The position numbers were made by a program, and so were the translations under genes. From positions 27,459-91,458 of the forward strand of contig CAZNOO010000006.1 of NCBI GenBank assembly GCA_964574705.1: 64,000 nt of DNA. The letters are read 5' to 3'. Under the pieces are notes generated by a model. That model worked only from the letters and a program-made list of their open reading frames with translations, searched no databases and was not told where the DNA came from. Below, piece after piece: positions 34,686-43,281 of the stretch; the stretch's first letter is position 1; each line of letters opens with the position of its first letter. This stretch comes from JAHIVB01 sp964574705 (GTDB lineage Bacteria; Bacillota_I; Bacilli_A; Izemoplasmatales; Hujiaoplasmataceae).

Positions 34686-35231
34686 TCATTCTAAAAAAGA
34701 TTCAACTTTTTGAAGCAATTCTTCAATGGTTAATACTTCCTTTATGACTACAATTGGTTTTTTAACATTTTTAAGCCATAATTCATGCTGCTTCTGGCTT
34801 CTTGTCGATTCATCCAATTCTTCATACTGACTGACCCAGTCAAGAAAATCAAGATGTTGCAAATAGAGATCTCCTCCCGGAAGAACCCGTTCTTTAAACC
34901 GATTTTCTTCTCTAATCTGAATTCTTTGCAAACGAATTTCCAATGGCAAATGCATATAGATGAACAAATCAACTTTGGGTTTAAAAACATCTCCCCAACC
35001 GACGAAAGCTCCTGAAATGACATTGTACTTATTTTCTTTTAATTGTTTTTCAACGAATTTTCGGGATTGTGGATCTGCTTTGCGTTTTGTAAAAGGAGGA
35101 TCCGTGTTTTCCCAAATGGCTTCATCAGTATCGATAAAATGATATCCGAAGCGTGTTGAAATGGCTTTTGCCAAGGTCGTCGTCCCTGAACCTGAAGCAC
35201 CGAAAATATGGATTGTCTTTGGCTTATGCAT
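34686..35231 (-). CDS. P-loop nucleoside/nucleotide kinase-like protein
   Basis: 181 residues from the ATG at 35231 (AGGTGAT site, 4 bases). The P-loop reads GASGSGTTT, with Thr where Lys is usual; this is a feature I recall from a whole group of adenylate-kinase-like AAA proteins with DTD and TDPPF(T) motifs, both of which are present here (FIDTDEAIW, NTDPPFTKR). A GxxxGW segment and a lid-like RIQIREENRF segment follow. Substrate unknown. It starts within the last bases of the intergenic region after natB. Confidence 0.75.
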   Translation of the reverse strand: MHKPKTIHIFGASGSGTTTLAKAISTRFGYHFIDTDEAIWENTDPPFTKRKADPQSRKFVEKQLKENKYNVISGAFVGWGDVFKPKVDLFIYMHLPLEIRLQRIQIREENRFKERVLPGGDLYLQHLDFLDWVSQYEELDESTRSQKQHELWLKNVKKPIVVIKEVLTIEELLQKVESFLE

Positions 35232-35240
35232 AAGTATCAC

Positions 35241-36416
35241 CTATTTTGAAAACATTATTTTTTCATTTTGGAACATCTTCTGCAAGAAATAGACGAATAG
35301 ACCCAAGTATACGAGGTTAGAACAAATCGTGATAACTAAATATAAAACCATTTTTGGGTTAAAAGTTAAAATTGCAGACATCGTTTGAACGGTGTTATAG
35401 ATCGGCAAAACATACATCAGTGGATTCTCAGAAATACTAGAATTAAAAAGCGATGTTACTCCAACCAGAACTGTTAATATATAAAGTGGAAGGATCGAAG
35501 TTGAGGCTTCTTTAACACTTCTTGCAAAAGCACTTATAATTGAGATTGCACCTACGATGACGAATACTGTTGAAAACAGCAATGCAAGAATCATCATATA
35601 GTCTCCAAAGGAATAAATGTTATAACTGGCGCCTTGAATGTTTAATAACTTAGGAAGCGATAATAATATACCTATAAAACTCGAGACTGCAGATAACAGG
35701 CTCAAAATCGATAAACTTAAAATCTTTCCAATCGCAATTTCACTTCGCTTTACAGGCGTAATCAGAAGTGTTGAAATTGTATTTCTTTCTTTTTCACCGG
35801 CAATCGATTCTGGCCCGATTGACATAGCACCACTAAACAAGAACATGATGACTAGCATCGGCAGAATAGAGGAAAACATGATGCCAGTAACACGGTTTGG
35901 GTCGATTGTTGTTCCATCGAATTGTAAAGCAAAGAAAGTAGTATCTCCATATAAATCATAACTTAAGGTTGATTGAAATTGAGATAAGTATACGACAAAA
36001 CGTGAGTATACTGTACTAGAAGTAATGTTGTTTTGATTGGAATAGATCCAAACAACTGGTTTTTCACCCGTACCGTCATAAGACAGTATATTTGAATCAA
36101 AATAGAGGAGTAAATCCCACTCTTCGTTATCAATTTTCGTCTTATAGGCATCGATGTCAAGTTCGGTCACTGAGATGACATTTAAAATGTAATTTGTCTC
36201 ACCAGCCGTGTAAATGGGAGTAAATGTAGTAACTGGGTTTACGATAGCGAGGGTATAAGGAGTTTTTGTTTGGCTGTTATCAATCGCTGTACCAATGAAA
36301 GAATAGATTAAAAACAGCATCAATCCTGGCAATAACATTATTGTGAAGATTAAACGCTTATCCTTTATAACTCGATCAAATTCTTTTTTAAAGATTGTTT
36401 TTATATTTTTCATCAT
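35241..36416 (-). CDS. natB: ABC-2 type permease (NatB-like)
   Basis: 391 residues. One N-terminal membrane segment (about 25-45), a large extracytoplasmic loop (about 46-180), then five segments, with the conserved SIGPESIAGEKERNT cytoplasmic motif and the LLITPVKRSEI helix typical of NatB/YhaP. Together with NatA it would export Na+ or another substrate; the substrate is inferred from similarity. It overlaps natA by 4 bases. Confidence 0.85.
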   Translation of the reverse strand: MMKNIKTIFKKEFDRVIKDKRLIFTIMLLPGLMLFLIYSFIGTAIDNSQTKTPYTLAIVNPVTTFTPIYTAGETNYILNVISVTELDIDAYKTKIDNEEWDLLLYFDSNILSYDGTGEKPVVWIYSNQNNITSSTVYSRFVVYLSQFQSTLSYDLYGDTTFFALQFDGTTIDPNRVTGIMFSSILPMLVIMFLFSGAMSIGPESIAGEKERNTISTLLITPVKRSEIAIGKILSLSILSLLSAVSSFIGILLSLPKLLNIQGASYNIYSFGDYMMILALLFSTVFVIVGAISIISAFARSVKEASTSILPLYILTVLVGVTSLFNSSISENPLMYVLPIYNTVQTMSAILTFNPKMVLYLVITICSNLVYLGLFVYFLQKMFQNEKIMFSK

Positions 36417-37189
36417 TGTTCACCATTTGCCTTTTCATAAAGGTCAAAAAACAATGGCTCAAGATTTCCATATTCTTTCATGACATTATCCATCATATCT
36501 GAAAAAATCATTTTTCCATTGATGATAATACCAACACGATCACACAATTTCTCAACAAGTGAGAAAATATGAGTGGATACTATAATTGTTTTACCTGCAT
36601 CTTTCAATTCTTTTAGGAAGTCTGTCACTACTTTTGCCGTGATGACATCCAGTCCATTGGTTGGCTCATCAAAAACAATGACAGATGGATCGTGAACCAA
36701 AGAGATTGCAAGCTGTACCTTCTGTTTCATTCCTGAAGATAATTCACCGATTTTAACTTCTTTGAACTTGTCGATTCCGAATTTTCCGAAAAGCATCTCT
36801 TTTCGAGAGGAAATCATTTCATCATCCATCCCATGCAGTTTCGAGAAGTAATCAAAGAGATAATTAGGTGTGAAAAATTCTTCTAGTCTAAAATCACTGG
36901 TTAAAAAGCCTATGGTTCTTCGGACTTGTTCTGGTTCAGTCAAAATGCTGTGCCCATTCACGGTAACTTCACCGGTATCAGGCTTGATTAATGTTGAAAT
37001 ACAGCGAAGCGTTGTTGTTTTTCCTGCGCCATTAGGACCAAGTAATCCATAGATTTCTCCGGCATATGCTTGAAAGGAAAGCCCATCAACAGCGACCTTG
37101 ATTTTTTCATGTGTTTTTTCAATCTTTTGTTGTTTTCTTGACAGACTGAATTTTTTAGTAATGTTGGACACATTTACAACTGATTCCAT
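36413..37189 (-). CDS. natA: ABC ATPase (NatA-like)
   Basis: 258 residues. Walker A GPNGAGKTTT (51-60), signature LSSGMKQK, Walker B VIVFDEPTNGLD, switch His in VSTHIF. The insert of basic residues between strands 1 and 2 (about 14-32) is typical of NatA and CcmA-like exporters. It is the first gene of a six-gene operon ending at 32450. CGAGGT precedes the ATG. Confidence 0.9.
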   Translation of the reverse strand: MESVVNVSNITKKFSLSRKQQKIEKTHEKIKVAVDGLSFQAYAGEIYGLLGPNGAGKTTTLRCISTLIKPDTGEVTVNGHSILTEPEQVRRTIGFLTSDFRLEEFFTPNYLFDYFSKLHGMDDEMISSRKEMLFGKFGIDKFKEVKIGELSSGMKQKVQLAISLVHDPSVIVFDEPTNGLDVITAKVVTDFLKELKDAGKTIIVSTHIFSLVEKLCDRVGIIINGKMIFSDMMDNVMKEYGNLEPLFFDLYEKANGEQ

Positions 37190-37267
37190 ATATAATACCT
37201 CGTTTATGCGACAGTATTAGTTTAACAGAAAATATCAAATAATACAATGGAATACCGAATGAAACAA

Positions 37268-37294
37268 AGAAAAAAAGTCTATAAATAGACTTTT
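37268..37294 (-). terminator. Terminator of infC-rpmI-rplT
   Basis: AAAAGTCTA pairs with TAGACTTTT around TAAA; T7 follows on the minus strand. It overlaps the rplT stop codon. Confidence 0.88.
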
Positions 37295-37661
37295 ACTTTG
37301 CACTCTTTTCGACTGCTTTTTTTGCTTGTACGCAAATAGCAGTAAATCCAGCAGCGTCGTTGACAGCGATGTCAGCCAACATTTTACGGTTCACTTCAAT
37401 TCCAGCTTTGTTCAAGCCGTCAATCAATCTTGAGTAAGACAAATCATTGAGTCTTGCTGCAGCATTGATTCTGGTGATCCATAGTTTGCGGAAATCTCTT
37501 TTTTTCCTGCGGCGGTCTCTATAAGCATAGGCAAGCGAGTTCATCACTTGTTCTTTGGCAGTCTTATACAGTAAATGCTTCGCGCCATAATAACCTTTGG
37601 CGAGCTTTAATATTTTTTTACGTCTATTTCTGGTGGTTGGACCACCTTTTACTCTTGGCAT
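37293..37661 (-). CDS. rplT: Large ribosomal subunit protein bL20
   Basis: 122 residues. It starts MPRVKGGPTTRNRRKKILK, the basic N-terminal arm that threads into 23S rRNA, and contains KLWITRINAAAR and the C-terminal globular domain that also binds the operon's leader mRNA in Bacillota. It is the last gene of the infC operon. Confidence 0.97.
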   Translation of the reverse strand: MPRVKGGPTTRNRRKKILKLAKGYYGAKHLLYKTAKEQVMNSLAYAYRDRRRKKRDFRKLWITRINAAARLNDLSYSRLIDGLNKAGIEVNRKMLADIAVNDAAGFTAICVQAKKAVEKSAK

Positions 37662-37683
37662 TTTATCGAATCCTCCTCAATCT

Positions 37684-37881
37684 TTACAAGTACGGTACTT
37701 GGTGTTTAATTCTTTTGACATCGGAAGCTGACACGATTTCAGTATTCCGTCCTTGTCTGTTTTGTTTTGGTGATTTATGGCTCATCAAATGCCCGTGACA
37801 TGTGCTGCTTCTTGTCAGTTTGCCAGAAGCGGTTCTTTTAAGTCTTTTCTTTGTTCCCGAATGGGATTTCATTTTTGGCAT
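37684..37881 (-). CDS. rpmI: Large ribosomal subunit protein bL35
   Basis: 65 residues, the standard length, beginning MPKMKSHSGTKKRLKRTASGK and strongly basic. It lies between infC and rplT with 17 and 22 bases on either side. Confidence 0.97.
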   Translation of the reverse strand: MPKMKSHSGTKKRLKRTASGKLTRSSTCHGHLMSHKSPKQNRQGRNTEIVSASDVKRIKHQVPYL

Positions 37882-37898
37882 GATTAGTACTCCTTATG

Positions 37899-38441
37899 TT
37901 ATTTTTTCTTTGGTGATAGGTTCATGTTGATATAGCGACCTTCATGGGATACAGGATTGTCTAAGTCTCCGACTTCTGCGCACCCGTCCTTGAATCGGTT
38001 CAAGACTTCTTTGCCTTGATCAATCAGGATTTTACCTGCACGGTAAGGAAGACGAACACTGACTTTAAGTTTGTCTCCTTTTTCCAGGAATTTAACTCCG
38101 TTACGAAGTTTCGTTTCGAAGTCATGCGTATCAATGACAGCGGTCAATCTGATTTCTTTCAGATCTACGACTTTTTGATTTTTACGAGCTTCTCTGGCTT
38201 TCCGTTGCTGTTCATACCTGAATTTTGAATAATCCATCAATTTGCATACCGGTGGCTTTGCATTCGGCGCAACTAACACCAAGTCTAATCCTTCTTGGCT
38301 GGCTATTGCCAACGCTTCTCGGATTGGCTTAATCCCATATTGCATTCCTTCAGCACCAATCAGCAAGACTTCCCTTGAACGAATTTCTTCATTAATCGGG
38401 GTAGAATCTTTTTTAACCGGTTTTGCATTGTTATATAAAAT
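37899..38441 (-). CDS. infC: Translation initiation factor IF-3, AUU start
   Basis: 180 residues. The N-terminal domain has PINEEIRSREVLLIG and the linker to the C-terminal domain carries the KxKEIRLT-like DLKEIRLTAVIDTHDFETK; both are conserved in IF-3. The start: GGAGG (38450-38454) has 8 bases to an ATT at 38439-38441, giving an N-terminus M-LYNNAKP. The only nearby ATG (38456) overlaps this site. AUU is the known infC start in E. coli and B. stearothermophilus and lets IF-3 repress its own translation. It is first in the infC-rpmI-rplT operon, behind an L20-type leader. Confidence 0.93.
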   Translation of the reverse strand: MLYNNAKPVKKDSTPINEEIRSREVLLIGAEGMQYGIKPIREALAIASQEGLDLVLVAPNAKPPVCKLMDYSKFRYEQQRKAREARKNQKVVDLKEIRLTAVIDTHDFETKLRNGVKFLEKGDKLKVSVRLPYRAGKILIDQGKEVLNRFKDGCAEVGDLDNPVSHEGRYINMNLSPKKK

Positions 38442-38454
38442 AGTGAACACCTCC

Positions 38455-38590
38455 ATTTGAATAAAAAAAGTGGATACCGAATCGGCACCCACATATGTTA
38501 CTTTCCTAGTAAAGATGGCAGTAGCAAGGACCTATTGATTCGTCAATCAGGTGAGAAGTGGGTACTTCTTCTTTCTACGGTTTTTAAACC
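38455..38590 (-). promoter_or_regulatory. L20-type leader with transcription attenuator
   Basis: About 136 bases between promoter and infC. A 9-bp terminator hairpin (38470-38478 with 38484-38492) followed by T7 lies just before the ribosome binding site. An upstream element (minus-strand GTACCCAC at 38558-38565) can pair with the terminator's 5' arm (GTGGGTGC), making an antiterminator, and it also sits in the loop of its own AGAAG/CTTCT hairpin. Position, operon and switch design match the Bacillota L20 leader, where excess bL20 favours termination. Confidence 0.8.
38463..38492 (-). terminator. Attenuator hairpin of the infC leader
   Basis: Stem 38470-38478/38484-38492 with a 5-base loop and T7 on the minus strand, ending about 10 bases before the infC ribosome binding site. 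Confidence 0.85.
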
Positions 38591-38596
38591 TCTTAC

Positions 38597-38625
38597 ATTA
38601 TAGTATATTCCAAAGCGTTTGTCAA
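38597..38625 (-). promoter_or_regulatory. Consensus promoter of infC-rpmI-rplT
   Basis: Minus-strand TTGACA (38620-38625), 17-base spacer, TATAAT (38597-38602). It directly follows the glmU stop codon. Confidence 0.92.
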
Positions 38626-38628
38626 TGA

Positions 38629-40017
38629 TTAATTCTCGTTATTTTCTTCCGCTTCTTTTTTATCTTTAATGTAATTCTCCTTATTGACTTGATACGCTCT
38701 CGCAATTGCAAGCGAACCTTTCGGAACGTTCTTGTTTAGCGTTGAACCCGCTGCAATAAGGGAGTTGTCGTCAACGTGAATCGGTGCAATTAGATTGACG
38801 TTGCAACCGATAAATACGTCATCTCCTATGGTTGTCTGGTATTTATTCTTTCCATCATAGTTTACTGTAATTGATCCACAACCGAAATTAACATTTTTCC
38901 CGACAGTTGCATCACCGATATAAGCCAAATGGGAAGCTTTCGTATTTTCTTGGGTCGTCGATTTTTTGACCTCGACAAAGTTACCAATTCGATTGTGTGC
39001 CCCAATGTGAGCTCCATCTCTCAAATGCGCAAAAGGTCCTACTGTAGTGCTTTCATCTACAGTTGAGTTATAGACTAGAGAATGTTTGCAAACGACTTTC
39101 TCTCCAATAACACTATCATGTATTTCTGTATTTGGCCCAATGGATGCGCCTTTTTTGATGACTGAGTTACCGGTAATATAGGTATTTGGATGGATAATGA
39201 CATTTTCTTCAATTACAACATTTTGTCCAATGGTGATGGTCTCCGGGTTAATCATTGCAACGCCATTGAGCATCATTTGTTTGTTAATGTTTAGTCTGAG
39301 TTTAGCTTCTGCAATGCTCAGTGCATATAAATCGTTGACGCCCATTGATTTATAAGATTCTTTCAAGTAATAAGTGCCAATTACTTCTTTTTGTTGTTGC
39401 ATGATTCCAACAATGTCAGTCAAATAATATTCATTCTTCATGTTATGATTGTCAATTTTTTTAAGAGACGAAAACAGAAGTTTCGTTCCAACAACATAAA
39501 TTCCAGTGTTAATCTCTGAAATGGTTCTTTGAGACATGGTGGCTTCATGGTGCTCGATGATGGAGTCCAAGTATCCGGATTCATTACGGATAATTCGACC
39601 ATATCCTTCTGGTTCTTCAATCTTTGTTGTTACGATTGTCAAATCATGTCTGCGGTCCTTATGTTCAAGGATTGCCTTTTCAATGACAGAGTTATCAACA
39701 AGAGGCATATCACCAGGAAGAATCATCGTAAACCCCTCTAAGTCAGTGATATGTGGTTCACAGACCATAACTGCATGACCGGTTCCAAGTTGTTCTTCTT
39801 GAACAGCATAGGTCACTTTGTCTCCAAGAATATCTTGAATGATTTCTCTTTTGTGGCCAACGACAACAATGATTTCATCAAATTGTTCAGAGTTTTGAAT
39901 ATTCTCGACGATATAGGCAATCATTGGCTTTTTTAAAAGCGGGTACGCACATTTTGGCAATTCAGTTTTCATTCTAGTGCCCTTACCGGCAGCTAAAATA
40001 ATGGCATATTTTCTCAA
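38629..40017 (-). CDS. glmU: Bifunctional UDP-GlcNAc pyrophosphorylase / GlcN-1-P acetyltransferase
   Basis: 462 residues. The N-terminal uridyltransferase half opens with ILAAGKGTRMKTELPKC; the C-terminal half is a left-handed beta-helix with the acetyltransferase motifs SHLAYIGD and the HRIGNFVEVK segment. It carries out the last two steps to UDP-GlcNAc, the precursor of peptidoglycan and other surface polymers. It overlaps glmM by 4 bases (ATGA). Confidence 0.97.
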   Translation of the reverse strand: MRKYAIILAAGKGTRMKTELPKCAYPLLKKPMIAYIVENIQNSEQFDEIIVVVGHKREIIQDILGDKVTYAVQEEQLGTGHAVMVCEPHITDLEGFTMILPGDMPLVDNSVIEKAILEHKDRRHDLTIVTTKIEEPEGYGRIIRNESGYLDSIIEHHEATMSQRTISEINTGIYVVGTKLLFSSLKKIDNHNMKNEYYLTDIVGIMQQQKEVIGTYYLKESYKSMGVNDLYALSIAEAKLRLNINKQMMLNGVAMINPETITIGQNVVIEENVIIHPNTYITGNSVIKKGASIGPNTEIHDSVIGEKVVCKHSLVYNSTVDESTTVGPFAHLRDGAHIGAHNRIGNFVEVKKSTTQENTKASHLAYIGDATVGKNVNFGCGSITVNYDGKNKYQTTIGDDVFIGCNVNLIAPIHVDDNSLIAAGSTLNKNVPKGSLAIARAYQVNKENYIKDKKEAEENNEN

Positions 40018-41339
40018 GACTGTTCACTTCTTTCTTCTTCGCGATTTAATTTACCTAAAGTAGAAACGATTAAATCGATGCATTCATTAACTGTATCCAT
40101 CGATTTGGCTGATACACTAACTCGAATCATCGGTTCTGTCCCGCTTGCCCTGACAATGACAAATCCATCATCTTGCAGGCGATTTTTAACTTCTTCAACC
40201 ACTTTGAGAACTTCTTCATGCTTTACTAATGATTTGTCGATGTTTCTTAAGTTAACCATCTTGTCCGGATAAAATACAATATCTTCGCATATTTCCTCAA
40301 TCGTCTTTCCCCATTCTTTCATGATGTTGACGATAAAGATTGCGTTCAAAACACCGTCTCCGGTATCAAGTAATGTTGTATTAATGATATGGCCAGAATT
40401 TTCTCCACCAAGCACGTAACCGAAACGGTTCATGGCTTCGATGATGTATTTGTCGCCAACATCGGTTTGAACAACATTAATATCTTTTTGCTTCAAAGCT
40501 TTAATAATACCAAGATTGCTCATTTTCGAAAGCACAACAGTATTATGGTTTAATTTGTTTTTTTCTTTCAAATATAAAGCACAAACATATATCAACATGT
40601 CGCCGTCAAAGAGTTTTCCATCTTTATTGACCATCAATACACGATCGCCGTCGCCGTCAAAGGCGAATCCAAAGTCAAGTTTCCTGTTTGCAACTTCCCA
40701 TCCCAGTTGACCTGGATGAGTCGATCCACAGAGAACATTAATGTTTTTACCGTCTGGAGTATCTCCCATCGTAAACAAGTGATTGCAGATTTTTTCAAAC
40801 ATCAGTTTTCCGGTTTCAAATGTAGCTCCATTTGCCATATCGAGAGCAATGCGATAGTCCGTTGGGTTGAGAAGCCCTTTAAAGAGAGATTCATATATTT
40901 TCTGATGAGAAATCATTGGAAGATCTTGACCGACTTTATTAGGCATTGGAGGGCAAATTAGCCCATCAATAACTTGTTCTATGATCTCTTCTTTTTCCAG
41001 AAAAATCTTTGTTCCAGAATTAAATACTTTGATTCCATTGTCTTGATATGGGTTGTGACTCGCTGTGACCATCACACCTAAAGCTTTCATTTCACCACTG
41101 ATGAAAGATAATTTAGGAGTTGGAACGACACCGATGTCAAGAACATCAACACCACTAACTTTGGCTCCTTGTTTTATCGCATCAACTAACATGTCACCGG
41201 ATTCTCTTGTGTCACGGCCAATCACTAAAGTTTCATTTTCCAAAATTGATAATGCCTTACCAAGAGAAAAAGCCAGTTCAAAGGTTAAAAACTCGTAAGC
41301 TTTACCTCTAATACCATCGGTTCCAAAATACTTTCCCAT
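40014..41339 (-). CDS. glmM: Phosphoglucosamine mutase
   Basis: 441 residues. It converts glucosamine-6-phosphate to glucosamine-1-phosphate. It opens GKYFGTDGIRG, has the phosphoserine loop TASHNPYQDNG with Ser94, the metal loop DGDGDR, and the C-terminal phosphate-binding RASGTEPMIRV. GGAGG precedes the ATG. It is the middle gene of glmS-glmM-glmU. Confidence 0.97.
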   Translation of the reverse strand: MGKYFGTDGIRGKAYEFLTFELAFSLGKALSILENETLVIGRDTRESGDMLVDAIKQGAKVSGVDVLDIGVVPTPKLSFISGEMKALGVMVTASHNPYQDNGIKVFNSGTKIFLEKEEIIEQVIDGLICPPMPNKVGQDLPMISHQKIYESLFKGLLNPTDYRIALDMANGATFETGKLMFEKICNHLFTMGDTPDGKNINVLCGSTHPGQLGWEVANRKLDFGFAFDGDGDRVLMVNKDGKLFDGDMLIYVCALYLKEKNKLNHNTVVLSKMSNLGIIKALKQKDINVVQTDVGDKYIIEAMNRFGYVLGGENSGHIINTTLLDTGDGVLNAIFIVNIMKEWGKTIEEICEDIVFYPDKMVNLRNIDKSLVKHEEVLKVVEEVKNRLQDDGFVIVRASGTEPMIRVSVSAKSMDTVNECIDLIVSTLGKLNREEERSEQS

Positions 41340-41348
41340 GATGTCCTC

Positions 41349-43148
41349 CTATTCTACAGTAACAGATTTTGCAAGATTCCTCGGTTTGTCAATGTCTTTT
41401 CCTAAATCAAGCGCTGAATAAAAAGCAATCAATTGTGTAGGAATGACCGTGACAAGCGGACTGAGCATTTCATGGACATCCATCAAAATAATTTCATCGC
41501 TGACTTCGGAAACATCATTAATTGAAATGATGATGACTTCTGCACCACGTGACAATACTTCGCGAACATTCGAACGCGTATTGTTGTTAATGTTCCTTTG
41601 AGAGATGATTGCAATCACAGGGACACCCTCTTCAATTAGAGCGATGGTCCCGTGTTTTAACTCGCCTGCAGCGAATCCTTCCGTTTGAATATAAGATATT
41701 TCCTTCAGTTTCAAAGCAGCTTCCAGACAAGTGTAGTAATCAAGCCCTCGGCCAATATAGAAACAGTTTCTTTTCGTTATTTTCTCTTTAACAAGACTAT
41801 GAATGTATTCTCTTTTGTCGATAATGGCTTCCATTGCCACAGCGACTTTTGAAAGTTCAATATGCAAATCAAAAGGTTTTTTTCTTGCGTTTACATAAGC
41901 TAGGATTGCAAGAATTGCTACTTGACCTACATAAGCTTTTGTAGAAGCGACTGCGATTTCTGGACCTGCATAAATCTCAAGAAAAGCATCGGCTTCTCTT
42001 GCCAAGGTTGATGTAGCAACGTTCGTAATTGTTAAAGTTGGAAATCCAAGTTGTTTTACATTTAACAAACAGGCTCTTAAATCAGCTGTTTCACCAGACT
42101 GTGAAATGAAGATAAATACAGGGTTAGAATCTAGCAACGGCATATTATATGCAAATTCGCTTGCGATGAATACTTCAGTATGCTTTTTGGATATGTTTTC
42201 AAAGTAATACTTTCCAACATAACCGGCGTGCATGCTGGTACCCGCAGCGATGATATAGATTCGATCAGCACCGTTGATCATGTTTACAACCGTCTGTTTA
42301 ACCCTAAATTGGTCTTCCACGTAATACTGAGACATAATTTTACGGATAACATTAGGCTGTTCGCAAATCTCTTTGAGCATATAATGAGAATATCCGGCTT
42401 TCCCAATCTCATCAAGAACCATATCAATTTTGTACGGTTCAATATGAACAGGAGTGCCAATAATATCATACATTTGATAAACGTACTCTTTGTCTATTTT
42501 CTTAACCACAGTGAAAGTTTTATCTTCTATCGGATAATAGTTTTCAGCGTTTCCTACCAATGCCATGACATCAGAAGCCAAAACGATTCCATTTCTTCCA
42601 GTTCCTATCAAAAGAGGAGACTTGTTTTTGGCTGCGTATATTATGTCTGGTGTTGAAGTATCAATGATTAAAAGTGCGTAAGAACCTTCTATTAACGATA
42701 ATGTTTTTCGAATGGCTTCTTCCACTGTCAACGTTATTGAAAAGTGTTCAATCAGATTTGCGACGACTTCAGTGTCTGTTTCTGACACAAAAACAGCGTC
42801 AGGAAGAAATTTTGCTATAAGTTCTTTATAGTTCTCAATGACTCCATTGTGAACAAGAGAAAAGCGTTTGGTGTTTGAATAGTGAGGATGGCTATTCGTC
42901 ATGTTTGGCTTCCCATGTGTTGCCCATCTTGTATGTCCAATCGCCAAATGATTCATTCTAGAGTAGTCAAAATCTTGTATTAGATGCTGGACTCTACCCT
43001 TGTCTTTATACATAACAAAATCATGGCTAAGTTGATCATAGAAGAAAATTCCACAAGAATCATAACCACGATATTCAAGTTTTTCAAGCCCTGACAAGAT
43101 GATGTCGGACGCTTTATTATCTCCTAAGTAACCAACAATACCGCACAT
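41349..43148 (-). CDS. glmS: Glutamine-fructose-6-phosphate aminotransferase
   Basis: 599 residues. The N-terminal glutaminase begins MCGIVGYLG with the nucleophile Cys2 and has HTRWATHGKP; two SIS domains follow, with IAAGTSMHAG and ISQSGETAD as sugar-phosphate sites, and the C-terminus ends PRNLAKSVTVE. It makes glucosamine-6-phosphate, the committed step of amino-sugar synthesis. The 5' UTR is about 36 bases, too short for the glmS ribozyme found in many Bacillota. Confidence 0.97.
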   Translation of the reverse strand: MCGIVGYLGDNKASDIILSGLEKLEYRGYDSCGIFFYDQLSHDFVMYKDKGRVQHLIQDFDYSRMNHLAIGHTRWATHGKPNMTNSHPHYSNTKRFSLVHNGVIENYKELIAKFLPDAVFVSETDTEVVANLIEHFSITLTVEEAIRKTLSLIEGSYALLIIDTSTPDIIYAAKNKSPLLIGTGRNGIVLASDVMALVGNAENYYPIEDKTFTVVKKIDKEYVYQMYDIIGTPVHIEPYKIDMVLDEIGKAGYSHYMLKEICEQPNVIRKIMSQYYVEDQFRVKQTVVNMINGADRIYIIAAGTSMHAGYVGKYYFENISKKHTEVFIASEFAYNMPLLDSNPVFIFISQSGETADLRACLLNVKQLGFPTLTITNVATSTLAREADAFLEIYAGPEIAVASTKAYVGQVAILAILAYVNARKKPFDLHIELSKVAVAMEAIIDKREYIHSLVKEKITKRNCFYIGRGLDYYTCLEAALKLKEISYIQTEGFAAGELKHGTIALIEEGVPVIAIISQRNINNNTRSNVREVLSRGAEVIIISINDVSEVSDEIILMDVHEMLSPLVTVIPTQLIAFYSALDLGKDIDKPRNLAKSVTVE

Positions 43149-43190
43149 AATCGTTCCTCCATAATCCTTATCATTAAAAAAGATACATAG

Positions 43191-43219
43191 ATTATACCAC
43201 TAGTGTTTCATTGTTTCAA
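43191..43219 (-). promoter_or_regulatory. Promoter of glmS-glmM-glmU
   Basis: Minus-strand TTGAAA (43214-43219), 17-base spacer, TATAAT (43191-43196). Confidence 0.85.
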
Positions 43220-43281
43220 TCACATTTGAATGATAAAATGTCTCAGATTTCACACTAAATCTTGAACAGATTCAAGGGAAT

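Noticed and set aside
34686..35231. The P-loop has Thr instead of Lys (GASGSGTTT), suggesting a dead NTPase.
   Set aside because: I recall the GSGTTT form as a general feature of this group of kinase-like proteins, so it is not evidence of decay here.
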